Origin: Parietaria judaica
Lineage: Eukaryota; Streptophyta; Magnoliopsida; Rosales; Urticaceae
Direction of reading: 5' to 3'
DNA: 64,000 bases
Assembly (NCBI GenBank): GCA_954871525.1
Contig: OX940864.1
Coordinates: 12,952,001 to 13,016,000, forward strand
This document shows, in pieces, positions 24,577 to 37,055 of this stretch (its first letter is position 1; each line of letters opens with the position of its first letter). A model generated the notes under the pieces. It did no database searches. It saw only the letters and a list, made by a program, of their open reading frames with translations, and was not told where the DNA came from. Position numbers and translations under genes: made by a program.

Positions 24577-25126
24577 TAGGGCTGTCTCGAAAACCCGGAA
24601 TCCGGTTAAAAAACCGTATCCGAATCCGTATCCGATCTTAAAATCCGAATCCGAATCCGTATCCGAAAACCGGATCCGGATATCCGGATATCCGGATTTA
24701 AAACCGGATTCGGATACGGGTTTTAATTTTATAAAATCCGGATATATCCGTATCCGGTTTTAAACCCGGTTTCTATTAATATTTTAATTTTAATAATATG
24801 TTTTAAACCCGGTTTCTATTAATTTTATATGTATTGTGTGACAATATGTATTAGATTTGTTCGGTTTTTTGGACAATGGGAGAATATGTAGACTTGTACG
24901 GGTTTTTTAGTCGTTAAAATTAACTTTTTTTTTTAAATAAATAAAAACCGGATCCGGATTCGGATCCGGGTTTTGAAAACAGATATCCGGATTTCCGGAT
25001 ATCCAAAAATCCGGATATCCGGTTTTTCGGATTCGGATCCGGATATCTATTTTCGGATATCCGGTTTTTCGGATCCGGATTCGGATAGTTCCGAAAAACC
25101 GGATATCCGCTCCGGTTACACCCCTA
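24577..25126. mobile_element. Non-autonomous hAT element rich in CCGGATATCCGG motifs
   Basis: A perfect 8-bp TSD, ATATTTCT, lies at 24569-24576 and 25127-25134. The ends are TAGGGCTGTC on the left and, reverse complemented, TAGGGGTGTA on the right. Both arms are filled with many copies of GGATCCGG, CCGGATAT and TTCGGAT in direct and inverted orientation (24590-24770 and 24946-25118), around a short AT-rich core. Clusters of subterminal motifs are where hAT transposases bind. The element has no open frame of its own and is 550 bp long. Confidence 0.88.
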
Positions 25127-25134
25127 ATATTTCT

Positions 25135-25937
25135 AGGGCACATAGTTTTTCTTTTCTTTTATTTTAGTTGAAAAATGAAACAATAATATGTGGTCCAAGC
25201 AAGCAACGCGCGTGGGTTGGGTTTAGTAATAAAAGAAGGTATCTAGAGAGAGGAGGAGGTCAGATATGTCATGCTTTTGGGATCATTGCAATTATTGAAC
25301 TCATGCAACCTTTAATCATCATCACCTCCTTCCATTTCCATTTCTTATTATTATTTACCCTTCAATTATTGGGTGGGACCCTTTTCAAACCAAGGGATAT
25401 ATATATATTTAAAGGCGTGTAATATACCAACCCCTAAGTGTATAATATATGATGTTTATTATACGAATACCAAGGTACAGTAGAATCTATAATATATGAT
25501 GCATAACGTTAATTATTGCACATATTTAGATAGACTATATTGTATAATATACTATCTATATATTGTACAACAGTACAAGAACCCTACGTGTATATATATA
25601 TATAATGCATGATGTACAATGTACGAAACGAACCCTAAGTGTAATAAATGAACACTAGTATAAAATATGTTGTATATCTATATCTATTTATCATTCTATT
25701 AGACTTGTATAATATACAGTCTGATTCCGTCTGTATCTAGTTAACGTCACAAAGGTAAATAAAATATTGAATAATTGACTCTCCTTTCTTTAAATTAATC
25801 ACTTGTCCGTTGAATAATATATATTCGTTAGAAAGACATGGTCGAAATCGGACCTCCACAATGTTTATGGCCTTTGTATATCATTGTGTTAAAAAGAAGA
25901 GATTGATAATATAATGATGCATTTAGTAAGATATTAA
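25135..25937. other. AT-rich intergenic DNA, no gene seen
   Basis: Only TA-rich sequence was seen, including weakly repeated TATAATATATGATG-like motifs between 25440 and 25620. No gene is supported. Confidence 0.5.
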
Positions 25938-26356
25938 TGTAAGTTTATGTCTGATTTGACTCAACAACTCTTAGCAGGATTGTCCCTCACCAGAAATGGC
26001 CCGAGAAGGAAGACTGAACGTACCCTAGCAGGTCTGCTAGGGATAAACGAGAGAAGTCATTTCAGAAAGGTGCTAAACTTGAGGAGCATGTTTGGGGATT
26101 TGATTTAGTTTCTTGATTATCTTAAGAAATGTGAGTAAATGTAGAGATTCACTTGAGTTTATTTAGGAAGTTGTTGCTAGGGTTTCGTTTTCTATTCCTT
26201 ATTATAAATACAAGTGTTAGTCTCTTTATTTTGTAACTTCCTCTTTGTAATTTTGCCTTCTTTTAATCGGAGAACAATTTTTTCCCAAATTTCTTTGTGT
26301 TTTCTTTGTTGTTCTTCGTTTCTTTTGACATATATCTATTCCCATTAAAACCAACA
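25938..26356 (+). mobile_element. Solo LTR, 419 bp
   Basis: The sequence begins TGTAAG and ends CCAACA, with identical 5-bp flanks ATTAA at 25933-25937 and 26357-26361. It contains a TATAAATA box (26203-26210) followed by a T-rich leader, matching an LTR promoter, U5 and terminus layout. No internal region or second LTR is present, so it is the product of LTR-LTR recombination. It shares its layout and the TAATC.GAGAA...CCCAAA segment with the solo LTR at 61793-62313, so the two are probably distantly related families. Confidence 0.82.
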
Positions 26357-26361
26357 ATTAA

Positions 26362-26821
26362 GTAGTTATGTTGCAAAGGTCTTACTATAAATAATTTTGC
26401 AGTGATAAAGAGATAATATTGTTTGTGATTTGTCCACTTGAACTAATTGACATCTGAAACGTGGCTTGTTTGTTTTTATTATAATATTTGACCGTACATT
26501 TTACAAGATAAAGTACTCTTTTCAACATTCTTATCTCTAAATTACTATTAAATTTTAGCAACTTGCAACATTCATAATATATTTTATCAATCACAATTTG
26601 TTACTTTACTTCTAAGCAAAATCTTAATATGTTAGATAATGATCATTTATATTTTTATAATATATCAATGAAAGTTGATATAATATATTTGGATTAGGTG
26701 ATTAACTATGACGCATCCAAGTTTATATAGTAATTAATCTTTTCTAAGTTTCTTTGTTAGAAATTTTTTTAAATCAAGTATTACGCATTAAAATATTTAT
26801 TTGATAAAAATGCTTGATTTA
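26362..26821. other. AT-rich spacer, no gene seen
   Basis: Nothing recognisable lies between the solo LTR and the fold-back structure. Confidence 0.5.
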
Positions 26822-26854
26822 TTGGCAAAGGTTGTCAACTTGTTGCGTTTGTAT

Positions 26855-27743
26855 CAAGGATCAAAATGCCGTTTTGGCCGATAAATCGTTTGCCGTTATC
26901 GATGGATTAATCGTTCGCCGATGCCGTTATCGACGGAAAACCTATAAAAATTATCGTTTGCCGTTATCGAAACTTATCGAACTTATCGATGGATTAATCG
27001 TTTATCGATGGATTTATCGATGGAAACCCTATAAAAAAATTTCACACATATTTTACACTAAAAACATAACATAAAATACTAATGTCACAAAATATAAACA
27101 TAAAAGTCTCATACAAAATATAATATATAAGCCACAAACCAAGTCTCATACTAATGTAACAAGCTCAAATCAACAATTTCCGAAACATATGTACTTTTGC
27201 CACAATGATATCACAATTCAGAAAAACTTCAAATTAAAAAAAAATTTATGCAAACCGATTAGTTTTAAAATTATATACAATTTTATAAAACGAAATTACA
27301 CCAAAATATTCGAGTAACTAGCTCAAATCAACAATTTCCGAAACATATGTACTTTTGCCACAATGATATCACAATTCAGAAAAACTTCAAATTAAAAAAA
27401 AAATTATGCAAACCGATTAGTTTTAAAATTATATACAATTTTATAAAACGAAATTACACCAAAATATTCGAGTAACTAACTCAAATCAACAATTTCCGAA
27501 ACATATGTACTTTTGCCACAATGATATCAAAATTTTCGAACTTACCCAAATTTGGACGAAAAGTCCTCCGATTATCGTTATTTTGCTCTTGAAAAGTTGC
27601 AGCGATAAGTACCAAAGTTTTCGGTTCGAAAAATTTCGAAAAGTATAAAACGGCAGCGATTGCTAGAGATAAGTTACCGAGAACACCATTTCTTCGATTA
27701 ATCGAACGATAATCGCTCGATTTTTGCGATTTTCGGAACCTTG
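26855..27743. mobile_element. hAT-like MITE, CAAGGTTC family, copy 2 (nested)
   Basis: The left end is CAAGGATCAAAATGCCG and the right end CGGAACCTTG, related to the copies at 3883 and 39636. The same CGATAAATCG / TTGCCGTTATCGA motifs are clustered inside both ends. It interrupts the left arm of the 26.8-29.0 kb fold-back, since the arm sequence GTTTGTAT...CAATTATATAG is continuous in the right arm. GTATCAA occurs at both junctions (26851-26857 and 27744-27750), a 7-bp repeat that overlaps the first bases of the element, so the exact left end is ambiguous. It is larger than its relatives because of an internal 158-bp tandem duplication. Confidence 0.65.
27163..27533. repeat. 158-bp tandem repeat, about 2.3 copies
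   Basis: Units beginning CTCAAATCAACAATTTCCG recur at about 27164, 27322 and 27480, spaced 158 bp. The first two full copies are nearly identical, apart from one base in an A run, and the third breaks off near 27533. The repeat lies wholly inside the nested MITE and explains its extra length. Confidence 0.9.
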
Positions 27744-28213
27744 GTATCAATTATATAGCTAATGCAATTCAATGTTGTCAATAGTATCTAAATTTCGCTA
27801 ATTGTCTTCAACACAGATTTTCATCCACTTAATTTTAACATTGTTAGTCAAACAATGATGCGTCATTGTTGACCGCCACGTGAACAACTACGTGGCACGC
27901 CACATCATTAAAAAAAATTATTCTAATTTATTTTCTATGATTTTTTTAAATTTATTATTTATTTTAGTTTATTAATTTTAATAAAACGTTATACACTATC
28001 TATAATATGATTATGTGAATAACTAATAAACTCTAACTAATGATAATGATGTAAACTAATAAATTGTAACTATACGATGGATACTATATATAATAGATAT
28101 TATATAATGTATACACTTATAAATACCGTATTATATAGATATATGTATGTATATTAAATCGTAACTAATATATAACGTATAATATAAATAAATTGTAACT
28201 ATATGTTTTCAAA

Positions 28214-28356
28214 AGGTAGGCCCGTTGTGGCCCGTACCAGTCTCAAGGCAGCAGGCCCGCAGGGAACAGGCCTGTGGGCTAATACTGGCCCAGTTTCCCG
28301 CGAGCATGCCCGCCCGTCCGCCCTGAGGTTGGTGCGAGCCCACGACTGACCTACCT
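28214..28356. mobile_element. Small GC-rich insert with inverted ends
   Basis: This is a 143-bp GC-rich island in very AT-rich DNA. The left end AGGTAGGCCCGTTGTGGCCC pairs with the right end, whose reverse complement is AGGTAGGTCAGTCGTGGGCT. The interior has GGCCCGCAGGG and GCCCGCCCG motifs. It sits at the centre of the larger fold-back. I see no clean TSD because the flanks are A-rich. A short non-autonomous DNA element is the likeliest reading. Confidence 0.5.
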
Positions 28357-28965
28357 TTAAAAAAAAAAGAGTTTTGAGCAGGATACAAAATATATTCATT
28401 GAAAAAGTACCAAAACATTTATAAAAGTGACACCAATTAATAAAATTATTTGGTATAAAACTATAAATACCAAAACATATATTATATATAGTATCAATCA
28501 TATAGTTACAGTTTATATATATATTATATATATTATATACGTTATTTGTTAGTGTATATATTATATAATATCTATTATATATAGTATCCATCATATAGTT
28601 ACAATTTATTTGTTTATTTATTTACCTCATTAGTTAGAGTTTATTAGTTATTCATACAATCACATTATAGAGTTAGTATATAACGTTTCATCAAAAATAA
28701 TAAACTAGTAAACTAAAAATAAATAGTAAATTAAAATAAAATAAATCATAGAAAAGAAATTAGAAAAAAAATTATTTTTTTTTAAATGAAGGTGTGCCAC
28801 GTGGTGGTCAACACTGCCACATCATCGTTTGACTAACAGTGTTAAAATTAATTGGATGGAAATCTGGGTTAAAAACGATTAGCGAACTTTAGATATTATT
28901 GCCAACATTAAATCGCATTGGCTATATAATTGATACAAACACAGTAAGTTGGCTACTTTTGCCAA

Positions 28966-29899
28966 CAATACCCCTTTTATTTTTATTAAAAGACAAAATT
29001 CTTAGCCATATTTGCCGTGTTGAAATTTCTTCCTTAATAATAGAACCTTGTTGGACCATTAATAATTGTACATGGGAAAATAGGTATTTACATTACATGC
29101 CAACTAGAAAGGAAACAAAACAGGAGATAAAACATATATAATAGTTAAATAAATAATAAATAAGGAAGCTGCCTAGCTAGTAAGACTTTCATAAATATTT
29201 AATTTGTATGGTTAATATCAACTCCCCATTATAGGAAGTGATTAAGTCAAAATTCAGATATGTATTAGTGGCCTAATTTTCTTAATGGTAGAAGATTCAT
29301 ATTTTGACTTTGTCTATCCAAAATCCAAATAATGAATCACAAAAAAAGAAAAGAAAAAAAAACAATGAATATGAAAGGTGCATGAATTAATTGTGTAATA
29401 ATTATTATTATTACTAGTTATAGATAATGTCTATGTTTCGTTCATGACTAGAGGAAATTACTTATTAAAATGTTCCCCAATAATATACATTAACAAGTCA
29501 AAGAGTATCCCTCAAGAAAACAAAAGTCAAAAGAAAATCTAGAAGTGCATGATTAGTTGAAAATTTAAAATTAGGCCGCCATAATAAACTTGTCAAATAA
29601 ATGACCTGCAATATATTATATTACCAATGTTTGGACTCTTAATTACTAAATAAAGCGAAAAAAATTAGTTTATAACATGTACCAACCTTTAAATAAAATC
29701 CATCTCCATGACTAGTATAATTGGGTATTATTTTCATAATATAAAAATAAATTAGAATGGGATCTAAATCTAGATAACAACTTGTACCTGCCCTTCTTTG
29801 GTTTTTCTCGTGTATTGTATAAATATATATGTCAAAAATTCAAACCCTGTGAGGAACATTTAATGGGTCCATGATGTTTGATTTGAGAATTCAAACTTG

Positions 29900-29901
<2 letters not shown>
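28966..29901. other. AT-rich intergenic DNA, no gene seen
   Basis: No gene, RNA or bounded element is recognised. Confidence 0.5.

Positions 29902-29955
<54 letters not shown>
29902..29955. repeat. AAT/ATA trinucleotide microsatellite
   Basis: About 18 uninterrupted ATA/AAT units. A second, shorter ATA run lies at about 30820-30852. Confidence 0.95.
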
Positions 29956-30814
29956 GGTATGCGAGAAATGAATGATGAGAAAAACAAGTTTCAAAATCCA
30001 TGATATGCGATAGTCAATCTTCAAGATTGTTGATTTCTATAATTGAATCACTCAACAAGATTTTCCAACGCAACACTATTATTTTCTTGCGTGATGATAA
30101 TTAAATTTCATTGACTTAGTAAAAATTGAATAGTGGAATATCATTAATATTCTCCAACCATTCTCTACCAAGCTCTTAAGCATTCAATAATGATACAGTA
30201 TAAATTCATAATGTGAAAATGATGTATTTATTATAGCGGTATATATATCTTCAAATTATGCATTTATACTCGCATTTTTTTCGGTCCTAAATATTCCCAG
30301 TTTATTCTTTTGTTTCATTTCGGGTCTTTGTCGTAAATATCATCAAGTAACTTCCATAGTTCTTAACTCCGTCGACGGCGACTATATTTATCGCAAAAAC
30401 TTCACATTACACAATCATCAGTTGAGAGAGATGCCAATGAGTTTGAGATTTTATTTTCTATTTTTTTTTTCATTTGGATTTTAAGAACTTAAGTAGGAAT
30501 CGGTCAACTTATAAAAAAAGTTTAATAAAATCAAAACTTCTTTATTATTTTGCATAGATAAACGGACAATATTGCATGTTAGTTGCAACACAATAAAATA
30601 TCATATGTATACTACACATTAACTATATAAATCACAAATTGCAGCGAGACGGTGAGATATTCATCACCATTCACGACGCGATTTGCAGTGATTCGGTAAG
30701 GCATTTATTCATAAATAAATATGTTTTTGAGTTATGTTTACACTTTTTATAAATCAAATGTTAATCAGAGACAATAAGTTAAAAAACAACAACCACAACA
30801 ACAATAATAATATT

Positions 30815-30854
<40 letters not shown>

Positions 30855-31371
30855 TCACAACAACAATAAAAATATTTATCCTACGTAATTTTCAACTTAT
30901 AAACTTTATAGGATTGAATTACATATTTTTTTTTAATTTTTATAATCTTGATACTCTTATGGGGCTTGGTTATATAAGAAAGCAAAAAATATACAAAGGG
31001 GATGATCACATTATGTGATTCACATATAAGAAAAAAACTACAATATTATTTGCTAGCCATTTAATAGGATTAAATATTAAAAAAAATTGGATCGAAATAA
31101 TAAATTAATATTTTGGATGTTACAAAATGGATTATACAATGTTTAATATTAATTGTAATTATATAAACAATACAATATATAAAAGATGTATATCCATTTT
31201 TTTTTCTATTTTGATCTCTTATTTAATATATATATAGATCATGAGTTTGTATTTTTTATTTCACTCATCAAATTACAATGTTGAAATCATAATTTTTTTT
31301 ATAAAACTAAAATACAAAGAAGAAAAAGTACAAAGTCGTAGGTCATTTATAAGTTATGAAAATAAAAAATC
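29956..31371. other. AT-rich intergenic DNA, no gene seen
   Basis: It contains the AAT run at 30820-30852. Frames here are driven by simple repeats (Asn/Ile tracts) and are not genes. Confidence 0.5.
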
Positions 31372-31379
31372 AGAGATAC

Positions 31380-31674
31380 CAGGGTCGGAGCCAGGATTTA
31401 TACAAGAGGGGGTAGAAAAAAAATTAAGCCATAATTTCTAAATTTTTAGAATATGATATTAAAAGTAATTTTTATAAATCGATAAAATATGTAGTGATAC
31501 AATTGTACAAAGATTATTACATAATATATAATAAAAAAATCTTTATATAAAGTGATTATAATTAATTTTTAAAAATCGATAAAATATTTAGTGATACAAT
31601 TGTACAAAGATTATTACATAATATATAATAAAAAAATCTTTATATAAAGTGATAAGTACTAATTTAGAGAATTC

Positions 31675-31709
<35 letters not shown>

Positions 31710-31934
31710 TATATATATATAAAAGGTTGATGAGAATCGAACCTTGGTCTCCTAAGAGGAGAGGGTTAAAATTGAACTTAGATATCCACTACACCAGTGT
31801 ATCAATTTTATGATACATTTTATATATATATATATATATTGATAAAACTGTATAATATTTTTTTATTAAATATAACACGTTTGAATCAAGTGGGGGTGGT
31901 TGCACCCGCTCGGGCCTTCATAGATCCGCCCGTG
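31380..31934. mobile_element. Non-autonomous hAT element, 555 bp, carrying a tRNA-like segment
   Basis: A perfect 8-bp TSD, AGAGATAC, lies at 31372-31379 and 31935-31942. The left end CAGGGTCGGAGCCAG and the reverse-complemented right end CACGGGCGGATCTAT match the CAGGGGCGGA-type hAT terminus. A unit of about 97 bp is tandemly duplicated inside (31467-31660). On the minus strand, 31730-31803 reads GGTGTAGTGGATATC ... CCAAGGTTCGATTCTC, which has tRNA A-box and B-box character (GGTTCGATTC). TA runs surround it. There is no coding capacity. Confidence 0.85.
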
Positions 31935-31942
31935 AGAGATAC

Positions 31943-31997
31943 AATATTATTATTTTAGAAGATAATATATACAATTAAAAAAAATTGTGCTCTTATG

Positions 31998-32029
<32 letters not shown>

Positions 32030-35000
32030 GATAGATGACGAGCCAATAAATAATAAATCATTCAAAGGAAGAGCTAGACATAAAGTTATATAATGACATG
32101 AATTTATGATCAAAATTTAATAATGATCGAGCAAAAACTTAGCAGTAGTTAATATGTTGAATCATTAAGTTCTGAGAATCTTACCTAAATTTCAACTATA
32201 TACACACACTGAAATTTACAATATATTCATGTATATTTGTACGTATGTAATAGATACATATGACTTAAATCGTCATATACACATGTATGTATAGGTGAGC
32301 AATAATGATATGTACCAACTAAATATATTCATATGAGAATCTCACCAAAATTTGAACTACATACGAAGTGGAACTTGCAATAAATTCCTAAGGTTTTTAT
32401 TTTTCACGAAAAAAATATACATTAGCCCTTCAAAACGGCAAATTTTTTTATGTTTTTATTTTTTTCATTGTTGGCCTTGAATTATATATTTATTGTTTCG
32501 TATATTCAAGTAATTACTAATTGATGTAGATATAAAATACTCGGAGGTAAACAATATACCTTTAAGATTAATTTAATCGATAGAAATTAACATTCTTATA
32601 TGAAAACCTATTATATTTATAATTAAGATTGTTGTATTTTATTGGCGCGTACGGTCAATTTACAACGTAACGTGTTTATTATATATTTATATATATTCAT
32701 ATAGAAATACGAGGTGGTACATAATTATTATATATTTTTTAGCGTCTAGAAATTGAAAGCAATAATAACTACGCATGAATATACGTATCATGTATATATA
32801 TAGCATGTCAATGAATGATCATGCAAAGTGCCGGTGGGAGTTATGAAGAAAAGACAAGTCACGTGAGAAGAGCGTGACATTGAATTATTGAATGCATGAT
32901 GACAAATTGGATCGGTCATTGTCACACTCAGAGAACCGACGTGAAGCTTTTAATATATACATATATATATAAAAATAAATAACCTAATATAATTAGTCAT
33001 ATATATATATATATATATTATATAGGGTTATGGGCGCGAGAGAGATGATTGATGAAGAAAAGCAAGCGAGGAGATGATGAAGATGGCGGTGGAGTGGGAC
33101 CCACATGGAACGACACAGTGTAGAGTGGTGAGGGGACATTGCATACACTGCCAATCATTTGTTCGTCTTCTTGTTTATCATTATCCATTATTAAACTGTA
33201 TCATCATTGCTTACCTAATTCCGTTTTAATCCTCCAATTATGCCTTATGACAAAAATATGTATGACTGATTTGTATAAAATTGCATTCGAGTTCTCTTTT
33301 GTAAAATAAATCCAAAGATTAATTTACTACTTGCAAAACTAAAAAAATAGACTCCTAATAACGAAATCTGATACTACTATCACCGTTGTCAAATTAGTAT
33401 CGTCACTACTATACGTGACCAACTTATAACGACGACATCGTAGCTAATAACGCCACGTGCCTAATTGCTACTTGGCTCTTAAATTTATCATTCTATCTAG
33501 TTGGTCTTCTTGATTTTTTTGGGTATCAGCTACACAAATTATATATATATGGATATCGATGCTTTGATCTATGGTTATTATCACATTTTTTGTTCTTTTT
33601 CTATGAAAATGTTATCGGGCAAGATACCTATATGTAGTTGACCTTAAACTCCTCTACTAAGTCGTAATCATTTCAATTAAAGAGCCAATAAGAGATTTAA
33701 TATCATTGAGTGGGTGTGGTTAGTGATGGCCAATGGGCATGGACCAACTTTTGATAGCGATTTTCTTTTTGGCCTAATTTAATAGGGGTTTCATGATATC
33801 ATACTTATATATAATTTATTGCTATTTATATATTAAGCCATCACATGTTTAACTTAGTCGTGTTAATCTTTCGAATCTAATAATTAAAGCAGGAGAATAC
33901 TTACACTTAATATATGAATACATATATATATATATATCCTGCTTAAAATTTTCTGATCCTCAGTTATAGAATTAGGATTCAGACTAAAGAAAAATGATTT
34001 GAAATTTCAGTAGTAATAAAGGGATCGTTGACTAGTAAGATCATAATTAACATTATAATACACACAATTTTTTTTTTTTTATAATGTACGAGAGTTTTTT
34101 ATTTTATTTTTTTTTCATGTCACTTTTTACGCTTATGCAGTATGATACAATGTTATAATTTAAATTAAAAACACTATGTAAGTTTGTTTGTTTTTTTTTT
34201 TTTTGAATGATCTTGTTATAGAGTCGCGTAAATAAATGAAGAAGTTGTCAACGGGGTGACAGAAGTCCATTATACCAATAGATAGAAATAACCCTACAAG
34301 CGGGCACGTGACTGAAAATTTTAACTATATACAGTACTAGCATAAAAAACCAAATACTTATTAATTAATTAGGTATTGGCCTGTAATTTATCATACATAA
34401 CTACTTGGTATAATTTTGTTTATTACGTTAGTATATTTTTTATTCCTATTATTTAATATATAGTAACTTCGTAGGAGGAAAAGTAGATATTCTTTAGCCA
34501 ACACTTAATTGATAATGTAAGGCACAAAAACAGAGATGTTTCAATGGACATGAAAGCTCTAGAGAGAGGAAGACAGAGGCTAACCATGATGTAGTTATAG
34601 CATTATATAGAATGAAATGAATGAGTTAATGAGGACTAGAGTGTCAGATTTTGGGCCATGATGGTGATTATGAGGTTTTAGGGGAAAGTTTAGGGCAACT
34701 GCTTGTAGGGTTTTATTAGTTGCTGGACATATGGTCGGGAAGGCCAATGAAGTAGAGGCTTGCCCGTCCCAGTAAGTTTTCTGCCTCCAAGCAACTTAGC
34801 TAAGTCCGTTGACCGGGTCGGGTTGCAGGGTTTTAGTTAGGGCTATGTAGTACACATGTTTAATATTTTTGTAAAATCCATGATCTCACTCAACTACATT
34901 GGACGTATGAGATAATATGTTGCATGTGGGTTTAAAATTTTTGCAATCCGAGTATGCCTTTGACTTAGGCCAGATCGTCCGGCGTTGACAGCTCATTTAT

Positions 35001-35289
35001 GTTATATTTTGTTATATCAAACGATTAAAAAATATTGGGTGGGTAGCCTGCACCCGTTCCATGAGCAAACAAGAACTAGACGGGCAACGTGTTCGGGCGA
35101 CCCGGGCCGAGTCGTTCTCAATCGACACTGGCTACAAATTTAGCATGAATATTAAATTGCATGAAAATTAATAACATGAGTATTTTCGCTAATAAAAGTT
35201 TAACTTAAGTGTTTAACTGCCCAGAAGTTAGCGACGTGCTTATTTTCACTGTCAATTCCTCTTACAAATAGAAGATACTTTATTGATTA

Positions 35290-35324
<35 letters not shown>

Positions 35325-36336
35325 ACTTGAGATTTAAAAAAATTACCAAAAATAAAGCAAGAAAAGTTTCTTTCACTATTGGAACTAAATAACTCAGTCA
35401 ATTAACTTACAAAAAATAGAGTTGAAATACTTATAACAAATTTATGCAGAGGTAAATATTTATGAATCTCAGGTTATGCATGTGCATACTCTCGTACAAT
35501 GGCTCAGCCTGTGCATAAAAATCTATATACACGAATATGTATACACAAATTAAGTTATAACTTTACACTTATTATATTGAATGTTGTCGAATATATTATT
35601 AGCCGTACATATTTCTGTATAGTTTTTGAGTTTATAAAAGGAATGTATGTTAAGTAATTAAGTTACTTCTTACTTTGTATATTTATAGTTATTCATATAT
35701 ATATATATATATATGTTTAAATCTCAACTTATGAATATTGTAACGATGATCCTTGATTTAGTTGAGCAATTCCTATATATTATTTCATTAACATATAAGC
35801 TTGCATGGAAAGGAAAAACGTAACCATGCAAATTCAAATTACGTCCATTTTTTAACATTAATGAATATTGCATGAAAAAAAAGAAGCAAACATAATTATG
35901 AGACGAGCTAGCTATATTATATGAAATCCTATTATTAGGCTCTTGTATAATTATCACAGTGACATGCATGATTAGAATTATTACTAATAATTTAATTTAT
36001 TATTTTAATGATTACCCAAGCAAGAGAAAAGGATCTTTCATCTTATAATAGAATTTTTCTACCCCCAAAGAGACATCATTATTAGGCATTTGCATGCTTT
36101 TCTTTAATAATCACAACCATATAATAAGAATGCTAATTATAATAACCATCATCATATAATCATGATGATCAATCTGGGATGCTTTGTGATGTTGGCCAAA
36201 AATGGGACACAAAACCCTAAATATTGCGTTTAATTAACTCACGAATAATGACAATCATGATCATCGACCCAAAAAAGACTACTTTTTTAGTTATCTTGCT
36301 CAAGCGTGATGTTATGAATTAAAGCTCACACAAACA
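31943..36336. other. AT-rich intergenic DNA, no gene seen
   Basis: TA dinucleotide tracts occur at about 32002-32028, 33000-33018, 35297-35322 and 35697-35714. A GC-richer patch near 35040-35140 (GCACCCGTTCC, CGGGCGACCCGGGCC) has no recognisable structure. No gene is supported in this 4.4-kb stretch. Confidence 0.5.
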
Positions 36337-36398
36337 CATACATACATACATACATACATACATACATACATACATACATACATACATACATACATACA

Positions 36399-36428
<30 letters not shown>
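36337..36428. repeat. CATA tetranucleotide microsatellite, about 23 units
   Basis: A perfect CATA/TACA repeat of about 92 bp. Its minus-strand translation gives a spurious Met-Tyr-Val-Cys repeat, which should not be annotated as protein. Confidence 0.97.
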
Positions 36429-36429
<1 letters not shown>

Positions 36430-37055
36430 GTAATACGGTCACGTGTCGTGATATGATTTTGTTACGTAACTCAAAGTCTCTCACACATTTCAATGAATAG
36501 TTTAAGGAGCGTTTTATCATGGAACTTGAAAAGTTTGACGTGGTGATTACTAACGTGATTTACGTGAATGAAAAAGCTGAGAAATATGAGTACTTGTAAT
36601 GACAAAATTAATCATGTCGTTTGACCAGTTCTTGATTTACTTTTTCACACCGCGGAAAATTAGAGGATATATTTTCAAAGATAATTATAGTTAAAGATGA
36701 AAAAAATAAATTAATTTATTGTCCTTAAAGATGTAGTGTTGGCAATTCTTTTACAATTGAACCACATTTTTATTATTAAGTCTATTGACATGGATTTTTT
36801 TTGTTTTTTTTTTGTTTTTTTAATGTCAAGTGTTAGAAGTGTGAACGAGATTACAACATGACACTGAATTAATGACAAAAAAAGAAAAATGAATATACAA
36901 AATTTTTATATGATTTGACCCAGAAGAGATAGCTGATAAGATGAAAAAGAGAAAGAGCGCCAAATAGATTTGAAAGAAGATTTTGATTGTATTGACATAA
37001 TGATGAGTCGGTTACAACATGGTATTTATACCTAGATAGGTATACAAGATATACT
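36429..37055. other. Possible LTR-derived sequence
   Basis: From about 36847 the sequence CGAGATTACAACATGACACT.AATTAATGAC appears, a third partial copy of the start of the 251-bp tandem unit that follows. On the minus strand GGTATAAATACC (about 37021-37032) looks like an LTR TATA box followed by a leader. No bounding TG...CA pair with TSD was found, so this is tentative. Confidence 0.35.

Larger units (their letters stand above)
26822..28965. mobile_element. Large fold-back (inverted-repeat) element with nested insertions
   Basis: The outermost inverted repeats are TTGGCAAAGGTTG.CAAC on the left (26822 on) and its imperfect complement ending GTTGGCTACTTTTGCCAA at 28965. Left arm 27744-28200 (GTATCAATTATATAGC onward) pairs over several hundred bases with right arm 28490-28938. 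Recognisable paired blocks include TTAATTTTAACA.TGTTAGTCAAAC, CCACGTG and AACTATA.GATGGATACTA. The left arm is split at 26854/27744 by a CAAGGTTC-family MITE, and a small GC-rich insert lies in the middle (28214-28356). No coding region was found. Long arms resemble Mutator-type fold-back elements, but I could not find a clear 9-bp TSD, so both class and ends are uncertain. Confidence 0.65.

Noticed and set aside
24973..25167. Overlapping frames on both strands encoding Asp/Pro/Ile/Arg repeats
   Set aside because: They are translations of the CCGGAT motif array of the hAT MITE at 24577-25126.
31726..31803. Possible tRNA gene on the minus strand
   Set aside because: A-box and B-box-like sequences are present, but I could not build an acceptor stem or anticodon arm. 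It sits inside a hAT MITE, so I treat it as tRNA-derived at most.
36326..36520. Frame encoding a Met-Tyr-Val-Cys repeat
   Set aside because: It is a translation of the CATA microsatellite.
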